Assembly (NCBI GenBank): GCA_029931905.1
Contig: JAOZRH010000131.1
Location: 1 to 5,808 of the forward strand
Reading direction: 5' to 3'
DNA length: 5,808 nt
Origin: Fidelibacterota bacterium
GTDB lineage: Bacteria; Fidelibacterota; Fidelibacteria; Fidelibacterales; Fidelibacteraceae
A program made the position numbers and the translations under genes. The notes under the pieces are model-generated. The model was not told where the DNA came from and did no database searches. It worked only from the letters and a program-made list of their open reading frames with translations. Positions 1 through 5,002 of the stretch are shown here, piece after piece (within the stretch, counting starts at the first letter, position 1; every line of letters begins with the position of its first letter).

Positions 1-2
1 TC

Positions 3-21
3 GCATTAAGACGCTTAATGC
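3..21. repeat. Perfect 8-bp inverted repeat with 3-nt loop
   Basis: GCATTAAG (3-10) and CTTAATGC (14-21) are exact reverse complements around the loop ACG, so a short stable hairpin is possible on either strand. No T-run follows on the + strand, so it does not look like a complete intrinsic terminator for a gene to the left; on the - strand the following bases lie outside the window. The first 40 bases are visibly richer in G+C than the rest of the leader. It may be the tail of an upstream element or a chance palindrome. Confidence 0.4.
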
Positions 22-109
22 ACTCCAAAAACAAACTCCCAAAGATAAAATAATATAAAAAAAACAATGGAGTTTGCTCCCTTGCTATTTTGCAAACGCA
101 TTTCATAAT

Positions 110-148
110 AATTAACAATTGATATTTATATTATATTTTTTGTTAATT
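110..148. repeat. 9-bp perfect inverted repeat upstream of asnS
   Basis: AATTAACAA (110-118) and TTGTTAATT (140-148) are exact reverse complements separated by 21 bases. The half-site centres are 30 bp apart, close to three helical turns. The dyad ends 12 bp before the candidate -33 element of the asnS promoter, a position suited to a regulator site. In DNA this AT-rich a perfect 9-bp dyad at this spacing can arise by chance, so any operator role is only inferred. Confidence 0.3.
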
Positions 149-160
149 CATATATATTAG

Positions 161-191
161 TTTGAATTTATACAAGATTTTTATATATTTG
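161..191 (+). promoter_or_regulatory. Candidate Bacteroidota-type promoter for asnS
   Basis: TTTG at 161-164, a 19-bp spacer, then TATATTTG at 184-191 fit the TTTG-N(about 19)-TAnnTTTG pattern known for the primary sigma factor of Bacteroidota. Read as a classical sigma-70 site, the same stretch gives TTGAAT (162-167), 16 bp, TATATT (184-189). The start of transcription would fall near 196-200, leaving a leader of roughly 40 nt before the asnS ATG. AT-rich DNA yields such matches easily, so this is a prediction only. Confidence 0.35.
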
Positions 192-239
192 GGAAGATTG
201 ATTGTATTATTATGAATTTCAAAAATAAGAAAGGGAAAA

Positions 240-1535
240 ATGGTAAAACACACATTAGCAAAAAACATTGATAAACACCTAAATGAGACAGTTACACTAA
301 AAGGATGGGTTTATAACATACGAAAAAGTGGAAAAATTTGGTTTCTGATTTTTCGTGATGGAACTGAATTTATTCAATGTGTAATATTAAAAGATGAGGT
401 ATCATCTGAAGTGTTTGATTTAAAGAATACTCTAACACAAGAATCTTCACTTGCTATAGAAGGAGTTGTTCAAAAAGCACCAAGACAAAAATTTGGATAT
501 GAAATATTGGTAAAAAATATTAAAGTTATGCAAATTGCAGAAGAATATCCAATTTCATTGAAAGAACACGGAATAGAATTTTTACTTGACAATAGGCATC
601 TATGGCTTCGTTCAAAAAAACAAAATGCAATTTTAAGAATTCGTCACGAAATTATAAAAGCTAGTAGAAATTTCTTTGATGACAGAGATTTTACTTTAAT
701 TGATTCTCCAATGTTTACTCCAAATGCATCTGAAGGAACTACAACACTATTTAAAACAAAATATTTTGATCAAGATGCTTATCTAACTCAATCTGGACAA
801 TTATATAGTGAAGCCGGAATTATGGGATTTAACAAAACATATTGTTTCGGTCCAATATTTAGAGCTGAAAAGTCAAAAACAAGACGACATTTGACAGAAT
901 TTTGGATGATTGAACCAGAAATGGCTTTTTATGATATAAATGACAATATGGATTTAGCGGAAGAATTTGTTAGATATATCGTTGAACAGGTTCTGAAAAA
1001 TAGAAAAAAAGAATTGGAAATTTTAGAGAGAGATACTTCAAAATTAGAAAAAATCACATTACCATTTCCAAGAATAACTTATGATGAAGCTGTAAAAATA
1101 TTACAAGATAATGGTAGAGATTTCAAATGGGGTGATGATTTTGGAGCTCCAGATGAAACATTAATTACCAAAAAATTTGATACTCCGATAATGATTCATC
1201 ACTGGCCAGCAGAAACAAAAGCTTTTTATATGAAACGAGACGAAAATGATGATAAATTTGTTCTTGGTGTTGATATGATTGCACCTGAAGGTTATGGAGA
1301 AATTATTGGTGGAAGTCAGCGAGAAGAAGATATCGATTTACTTTTATCAAGAATCAAAAAAGAAAATTTATCAGAAGAAATGTATAACTGGTATATTGAT
1401 TTAAGAAGATATGGATCGGTTCCACATTCTGGTTTCGGACTTGGTTTAGAACGAACGGTAAGTTGGATTTGTGGAAATCAACATATTAGAGAAGCAATTC
1501 CATGGCCAAGAACTATTACAAGATTAAAACCTTAG
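240..1535 (+). CDS. asnS: Asparaginyl-tRNA synthetase (class IIb)
   Basis: Cytoplasmic enzyme that charges tRNA-Asn with asparagine using ATP. The 431 residues have the class IIb layout: an N-terminal OB-fold anticodon-binding domain (about residues 17-100, with KGWVYNIRKSG), then the catalytic core. Motif 1 is around 137-166, ending in PMFTPNASEG. Motif 2 holds FRAE (207-210) and RHLTEFWMIEPE (216-227). Motif 3 is GLGLERT (400-406). The FRAEKSKTRRHLTEFW form separates AsnRS from bacterial AspRS. Length and details such as WGDDFGAP (297-304) and IAPEGYGEIIGGS (347-359) match the compact, about 430-residue AsnRS typified by Bacillus rather than the longer E. coli enzyme. The ATG is preceded by AAGGGA (231-236), an acceptable though close ribosome binding site. 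No residue essential to the three motifs appears lost. Its presence implies direct charging of tRNA-Asn. A possible promoter lies at 161-191 and a possible terminator at 1545-1585, so it may be its own transcription unit. Confidence 0.97.
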   Translation: MVKHTLAKNIDKHLNETVTLKGWVYNIRKSGKIWFLIFRDGTEFIQCVILKDEVSSEVFDLKNTLTQESSLAIEGVVQKAPRQKFGYEILVKNIKVMQIAEEYPISLKEHGIEFLLDNRHLWLRSKKQNAILRIRHEIIKASRNFFDDRDFTLIDSPMFTPNASEGTTTLFKTKYFDQDAYLTQSGQLYSEAGIMGFNKTYCFGPIFRAEKSKTRRHLTEFWMIEPEMAFYDINDNMDLAEEFVRYIVEQVLKNRKKELEILERDTSKLEKITLPFPRITYDEAVKILQDNGRDFKWGDDFGAPDETLITKKFDTPIMIHHWPAETKAFYMKRDENDDKFVLGVDMIAPEGYGEIIGGSQREEDIDLLLSRIKKENLSEEMYNWYIDLRRYGSVPHSGFGLGLERTVSWICGNQHIREAIPWPRTITRLKP

Positions 1536-1544
1536 AAATGATTA

Positions 1545-1585
1545 GAAGCTTATAAATTAAATTTATGATTGCTTCCCTCCTTTTT
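1545..1585 (+). terminator. Possible intrinsic terminator after asnS
   Basis: GAAGC (1545-1549) pairs with GCTTC (1571-1575), and ATAAATT (1552-1558) pairs with AATTTAT (1560-1566). One T-A pair and one T-G wobble link the two, with a two-base bulge at 1569-1570. The tip must open because only one base separates the inner arms. CCTCC and then TTTTT (1581-1585) follow. The T-run is displaced by five bases from the stem, so termination may be weak or absent. The element lies 9 nt after the asnS stop and before the likely start of the next gene. Confidence 0.35.
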
Positions 1586-1601
1586 AATAAAACATAATAT
1601 T

Positions 1602-2075
1602 ATGAAAATATCTCAACTCAACACATATCCTATAATTGCAGTATTCGGTGGACGAAAAGCAGATAAAAACATTTTGGAAGAAGCTTATAATTTTGGCAAA
1701 ATGGCTGGAAAAAACAATTGGATAATTCTCTGTGGTGGAAAAGGCGGAGTTATGGAAGCTGTTAGTAAAGGTGTAAAAGAATCTAACGGAATAGCAATCG
1801 GAATTTTACCAGGAAATAATAAAAGATTAGCAAATTCCTTTTTAAGCATAACACTCACAAGCGGAATTGGAGTTTCACGGAATCAAATGCTTGCTCGTGC
1901 TTGTGATTATTCAATTGCTATTGGTGGACACTATGGAACACTTTCAGAAATAGCTTATGCACTCCAAATGGATAAAAAAATAATTTCTCTTAAATCGTGG
2001 AATATAAAAGGAATGATAAAAGCAGAGAATCATACAGAAGCAGTTGAAATAATTAAAAAATGGTTGAAAGAGTAA
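1602..2075 (+). CDS. TIGR00725 / LOG-like Rossmann-fold nucleotide-binding protein
   Basis: A single Rossmann-like domain of the TIGR00725 group, related to the LOG (cytokinin-type phosphoribohydrolase, old name 'lysine decarboxylase') and molybdenum-cofactor carrier folds. Counting from the ATG at 1602 (157 aa), visible motifs are IAVFGGRK near the N-terminus, CGGKGGVMEA (44-53), ILPGN (68-72), GVSRN (90-94) and GGHYGTLSE (108-116). The last corresponds to the phosphate-binding PGGxGTxxE motif of LOG proteins, here IGGHYGTLSE with Ile for Pro. The frame stays open upstream to a TTG at 1569. I prefer 1602 because the extra 11 residues (LPSFLIKHNI) fit no family feature and their DNA lies largely in a terminator-like hairpin and T-run; neither start has a clear ribosome binding site. 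The TAA stop overlaps the preferred nadK ATG by one base (TAATG), suggesting coupled translation. The ligand and reaction are unknown; a nucleotide-binding or nucleotide-hydrolysing role is inferred from the family. Confidence 0.85.
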   Translation: MKISQLNTYPIIAVFGGRKADKNILEEAYNFGKMAGKNNWIILCGGKGGVMEAVSKGVKESNGIAIGILPGNNKRLANSFLSITLTSGIGVSRNQMLARACDYSIAIGGHYGTLSEIAYALQMDKKIISLKSWNIKGMIKAENHTEAVEIIKKWLKE

Positions 2076-2932
2076 TGAAATTAGGAATAATTGCAAATAT
2101 AGAAAAAATCAACTCTGTTTCAGATTTTTTTCAAGATTTTATACATTGGTTAAATGAGAATAATGTGAATGTTTTGATAGATAATAAGTTGAAATATTTA
2201 TTATCAAGCCAACAAGATGCGAATTTTTGTAGTGAAGCTCTTCTATTTACTCAATCTGACATCATTGTTGTGATTGGTGGTGATGGAACAATTCTCTCAA
2301 CAGTAAGAAAAATAAATAAATTAGCAAAGCCTATAATTGGAATTCATATTGGCAGATTAGGTTTTTTGGCAGAAGTTACAATGTCAAATTTTAAGGAATA
2401 TTTTTCAAAAATCATTGCCAAAAAATATTCTATCGAAAAAAGATCAATTTTAAAAGCCACAATAACTTCATATGGGAAAAAGACAACATTTTTCGCCTTA
2501 AATGATTTTGTTGTTTCAAAATTCAAATTACCTCACATGATTGAATTTCAAATTAACATTAATAATGTCTTTATGAATTCATATAAGGCAGACGGAATAA
2601 TCATCTCTACACCAACTGGTTCTACTGCATATTCTCTTTCAAATAGTGGCCCAATACTTACGCCAGATTTAAAGGGAATTATTCTCAATCCAATTTGTCC
2701 TCATATTCTTACAAATCGACCAATGGTAACAACAGATGATAAAACAATTGAAATTATCTTAAAAGAAAAAACTGAATGTTTTTTCACAACTGATGGACAA
2801 AACAATGTTAAATTAGATATTAATTCAAAAGTTATTATTGAAAAAGCTGAATTTTGTGCAAATCTTATCAGAATAGAAGGGAATAATTATTTCGATACAT
2901 TAAGAAATAAATTAAGATGGGGGATAAATTAA
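2075..2932 (+). CDS. nadK: NAD kinase (ATP/polyphosphate NAD kinase)
   Basis: Phosphorylates NAD to NADP in the cytoplasm, the only route to NADP in most bacteria. From the ATG at 2075 the protein is 285 aa, normal for the family. It starts MKLGIIAN, the usual first beta strand, so this start is preferred over the in-frame ATG at 2060, which adds five residues and a 16-nt overlap. Signature motifs are GGDGT (68-72, with the catalytic Asp), IGRLGFLAE (92-100), ALNDFVV (141-147), TPTGSTAYSLS (179-189), PHILTNRP (209-216) and DGQ (240-242). One oddity is that the usual GGPI after the STAYSLS helix reads SGPI, with Ser191 in place of the first Gly. Upstream, the ATG overlaps the previous TAA by one base. 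Downstream, folB begins directly after the stop, and the 3' end of this gene carries the folB ribosome binding site. Identification is secure. Confidence 0.96.
   Translation: MKLGIIANIEKINSVSDFFQDFIHWLNENNVNVLIDNKLKYLLSSQQDANFCSEALLFTQSDIIVVIGGDGTILSTVRKINKLAKPIIGIHIGRLGFLAEVTMSNFKEYFSKIIAKKYSIEKRSILKATITSYGKKTTFFALNDFVVSKFKLPHMIEFQININNVFMNSYKADGIIISTPTGSTAYSLSNSGPILTPDLKGIILNPICPHILTNRPMVTTDDKTIEIILKEKTECFFTTDGQNNVKLDINSKVIIEKAEFCANLIRIEGNNYFDTLRNKLRWGIN
2919..2924 (+). promoter_or_regulatory. Ribosome binding site for folB inside nadK
   Basis: GGGGGA at 2919-2924 lies eight bases before the folB ATG (2933) and within the last codons of nadK. It stands out in DNA where G-runs are rare and supports both the folB start and translation of folB from the same message. 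Confidence 0.55.
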
Positions 2933-3289
2933 ATGGGAATTATTAGATTAAAAAATATGCAATTTTATGGCTTTCATGGTGTAGAAAATGAAGAAAAAAA
3001 ATTAGGTAGTAGATTTGAAGTAGATGTTGTCTTAGAGTGTGATTTGCAAAAAGCAATTGAAACTGATTGTTTAAAAGATACAATTGATTATGAAGCTGTT
3101 TATAATACTGTAAAAAAAGTCATTACTTCCGAGAGCAAACATCATCTATTAGAAACATTAGCAGGTAAAATCTGTAATAATGTAAAAACTGATTTTGCGT
3201 TAGTAGAAAAAATTACAACAACCATCCGCAAACCAAATGTTCCAATTCGTGGTATTCTAGATACCGTTGAAGTTGAAATAAGTTTATAA
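2933..3289 (+). CDS. folB: Dihydroneopterin aldolase
   Basis: Folate biosynthesis enzyme that cleaves 7,8-dihydroneopterin to 6-hydroxymethyl-7,8-dihydropterin and glycolaldehyde; it may also epimerise. The 118 residues match the usual length of this small tunnel-fold protein. Family residues visible are FYGFHGV (11-17), Glu21 (four residues before Gly25, equivalent to Glu22 of the Staphylococcus aureus enzyme), DTIDYEAV with Tyr53, HLLE with the pterin-anchoring Glu74, and IRKP with the catalytic Lys100. All expected active-site positions are present, so it should be active. The ATG follows the nadK TAA with no gap and has a GGGGGA ribosome binding site. No folK, folP or folE is in the window, so the rest of the pathway must lie elsewhere. 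Linkage to nadK is probably co-expression of cofactor genes rather than a shared pathway step. Confidence 0.93.
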   Translation: MGIIRLKNMQFYGFHGVENEEKKLGSRFEVDVVLECDLQKAIETDCLKDTIDYEAVYNTVKKVITSESKHHLLETLAGKICNNVKTDFALVEKITTTIRKPNVPIRGILDTVEVEISL

Positions 3290-3308
3290 ACAAAATTCTA
3301 TTGCCAAC

Positions 3309-3722
3309 ATGAATCTGAATACGAAAAAAAATGCGTACAAACAAAATATTTTATATATACTTTTAGTTTTAACAATTATGTATCTACCATTTTCCAAATT
3401 ATTTGCAGAGAAAACAGTTTATTTTGATAGTGACACTCCATTTTTAGATGAAATTTACATAATCCTAAAAAACAACAATTATCACTTAACTCAAGATTCA
3501 ACTAATGCATACTATGTCGGCGAGATATCAACCAACACAAAAAAAGATTCAACACAATATCAAGTTATTATTAAAGATGAATACAAAGAAAATATTATTG
3601 GAACATTTTCAAAGGAACAAATAAAGAAAACAGATGTAAGAAAAAATATGAAAAAATATGTTTTATACGGTCTTTTTCTAAATACTATTACATTATTATT
3701 ATATTTTTTAAGGTCAACATAG
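3309..3722 (+). CDS. Uncharacterised 137-aa envelope protein, hydrophobic at both ends
   Basis: I do not recognise this protein. It begins with a basic stretch (Lys6, Lys7, Lys11), then a hydrophobic segment at about 13-33 ending LFA-EKT, which could be a signal peptide cleaved after Ala33 or an uncleaved anchor. Residues 34-112 are polar with alternating beta-like stretches (AYYVGEI, YQVIIKDEY, IIGTF). A second membrane segment at about 117-134 follows a KNMKK basic patch and ends RST. The topology fits a small extracytoplasmic domain tethered by its C-terminus. The order helix, NAYYVGEI, strand, short turn, IIGTF loosely recalls TolB-N/CsgG-like periplasmic folds, but that is speculation. 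The ATG at 3309 is 19 nt after folB with no evident ribosome binding site; the next Met (residue 24) would destroy the first hydrophobic segment. Its TAG stop overlaps the ribosome binding site of the next gene, 11 nt downstream, suggesting a functional or translational pair. Confidence 0.75.
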   Translation: MNLNTKKNAYKQNILYILLVLTIMYLPFSKLFAEKTVYFDSDTPFLDEIYIILKNNNYHLTQDSTNAYYVGEISTNTKKDSTQYQVIIKDEYKENIIGTFSKEQIKKTDVRKNMKKYVLYGLFLNTITLLLYFLRST

Positions 3723-3726
3723 GGAG
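3721..3726 (+). promoter_or_regulatory. Strong ribosome binding site selecting a TTG start
   Basis: AGGGAG at 3721-3726 overlaps the TAG stop of the preceding gene (3720-3722) and sits seven bases before the TTG at 3734. The TTG opens a textbook signal peptide with Lys-Lys at positions 2-3, so this site fixes the start of the 201-aa protein despite the lack of an ATG. Confidence 0.65.
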
Positions 3727-3733
3727 AATAAAA

Positions 3734-4339
3734 TTGAAAAAAATACTATTTATAATTTTTATAAATTTAATATTGTTAACAAATACTTTTGCACAAAATG
3801 AAATTGATAAGAAAAACATTTTGAAAAGCATAATTTTGCCTGGCTGGGGTGAATTAAATTATAATAATTCGCGTAGTAAAATGTTTTTTATTACGGAGGC
3901 AACAATGTGGATATCCATGTTTACATTTAATCGTTACCATGATATTCAAGATAGTGATATGAAAAATTATGCAAAAATACACTCAGGTGCCGAAGAATTT
4001 GCATCTACTTCTCAATATTGGGTTGATTTAGGTGGATATTTTAGTTATCAAGATTTTAAAGAAGAAATGCTTGAATCACGAACACCAGAAAAAATATATA
4101 ATGAAAAATTCGCTTGGGATTGGGATAGTCGTGAAAATGCAAACAAATATCGTAATCTTAGAATTGATCGCGACAAATCATTATTAAGAGCAAAATTTGC
4201 TATTGGTGGACTTGTTTTTAATAGAATTTTGAGTGCTATAGATGTTATTTATTTAGCCAATAATCAAAATCATCTTACCTCTTCCCTATCCTTTAATCAA
4301 AATGTTACAACTTTTCATTTCTCAATTCCATTCAATTAA
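3734..4339 (+). CDS. Secreted/membrane protein with LPGWGEL motif, function unknown
   Basis: 201-aa protein from a TTG start supported by AGGGAG. Residues 1-20 form a typical signal peptide (KK, hydrophobic core, TFA before QNE). The mature part opens with KKNILKSIILPGWGEL (26-41), followed by a hydrophobic stretch (about 48-66). A polar middle is rich in Tyr, Trp and acidic residues, including FAWDWDSRENANKYRNLR (126-143). A second hydrophobic stretch is at about 154-175 (FAIGGLVFNRILSAIDVIYL). The C-terminus alternates polar and hydrophobic residues and ends FHFSIPFN, reminiscent of an outer-membrane beta strand. Short 'PGWG' membrane proteins, some classed as DUF5683, recur in FCB-group genomes as I recall; I cannot verify family membership here. 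It may sit in the inner membrane with a periplasmic domain. It lies 11 nt after the 137-aa envelope protein and 12 nt before ecfT, so all three are probably co-transcribed. Confidence 0.8.
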   Translation: MKKILFIIFINLILLTNTFAQNEIDKKNILKSIILPGWGELNYNNSRSKMFFITEATMWISMFTFNRYHDIQDSDMKNYAKIHSGAEEFASTSQYWVDLGGYFSYQDFKEEMLESRTPEKIYNEKFAWDWDSRENANKYRNLRIDRDKSLLRAKFAIGGLVFNRILSAIDVIYLANNQNHLTSSLSFNQNVTTFHFSIPFN

Positions 4340-4351
4340 TATTATTTTCAA

Positions 4352-5002
4352 TTGAATATTTTTAATAACAATATCGTTTTATTTTTTATAACAATTATAT
4401 ATTTAGTAGTAATATCTTTTGTTTCTTCACTCATTGGGCAATTATTTTGTTTTATCCCAATATTAATATTTGTAATCACAAGTAAATCAAAAAAAAGAAT
4501 CTTTAAAGCATTTCTTAATTTTTCTATGCTTGTTATTTTTACATTATTGATACATTTATTTTTTAGATTTGATTCAAGTAATTATTTAAATGAATTATTA
4601 GGTAAAAAACTTTGGATAAAAAGTTTATTTTTTACAATTCGCAATGTAAATATTATTCTATTAATGATTTGGGCTGTAAACACATTATCCAAAATTGATT
4701 ATTATCACTCCTTAAATTCGTTTCACAAATATGTTATGAAATTTAAAATTGATATTTCTTTTTTAATTCAACCACTAATAATTGGTTTTCGATATTTTGA
4801 TATTATTCGCTCAGAATTTGAATCATTACAACAAATTCATAGAATTTTGGGAATGAAAAAGCCAACAAAAATATTTAAAAAAATCGTCTATTATTCCGAA
4901 TTAATTCTCCCATTAATTATAAATTCAATTGAAAGAGCAGAAATTTTATCAATTGCTTTAACAACTCGTAATTACAATTTTTCAACAGAGAATAATTTAT
5001 GA
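4352..5002 (+). CDS. ecfT: EcfT-like transmembrane subunit of an ECF (CbiQ-family) transporter
   Basis: Probable energy-coupling T component of an ECF ABC importer, which links paired EcfA ATPases to a vitamin- or metal-binding S component in the inner membrane. The 216 residues have hydrophobic segments near 8-25, 27-43, 52-72 and 89-111, and another near 177-192. The cytoplasmic part aligns by eye with the EcfT coupling helices: FRYFDIIRSEFESLQ (146-160) and RAEILSIALTTRNY (195-208) match the family patterns RFxPlllEExxxI and RAxELAxAMxARGF. The two coupling motifs, normally Ala-Arg-Ser/Gly, are altered: the first reads ILG (165-167) and the second TRN (205-207). The TTG at 4352 is the only reasonable start I find; the first internal Met is residue 59, beyond two membrane helices. 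It lacks an obvious ribosome binding site. No EcfA or S component is in the window. It overlaps truA by 4 nt. It is small for EcfT but appears complete. Confidence 0.8.
   Translation: MNIFNNNIVLFFITIIYLVVISFVSSLIGQLFCFIPILIFVITSKSKKRIFKAFLNFSMLVIFTLLIHLFFRFDSSNYLNELLGKKLWIKSLFFTIRNVNIILLMIWAVNTLSKIDYYHSLNSFHKYVMKFKIDISFLIQPLIIGFRYFDIIRSEFESLQQIHRILGMKKPTKIFKKIVYYSELILPLIINSIERAEILSIALTTRNYNFSTENNL

Noticed and set aside
2..58. Possible 3' end of a + strand gene entering from the left (open frame ending RIKTLNALQKQTPKDKII)
   Set aside because: A second + frame (3-53) is open over the same stretch too, and 18 codons is too short to tell coding from chance; no family could be recognised.
15..101. 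28-codon - strand open frame (start ATG at 101, ending at 15)
   Set aside because: It has no ribosome binding site and overlaps inverted repeats. It has a hydrophobic stretch, but poly-T/A codons give that by default.
1..239. T-box or other riboswitch before asnS
   Set aside because: No T-box consensus sequence or antiterminator/terminator pair is visible, and the candidate promoter leaves only about 40 nt of leader, too short for one.
240..1535. Non-discriminating aspartyl-tRNA synthetase instead of AsnRS
   Set aside because: The motif 2 region reads RHLTEFWMIEPE and the whole protein follows the compact Bacillus-type AsnRS pattern, not AspRS.
2344..2526. 60-aa open frame on the - strand inside nadK
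   Set aside because: It lies wholly within the well-supported NAD kinase gene, has no recognisable motif, and its composition is that expected of the antisense of AT-rich coding DNA.
3641..3660. Tandem duplication of AAAAAATATG
   Set aside because: Only two copies, encoding a basic KNMKK stretch before a membrane segment; simple A-rich codon use explains it.
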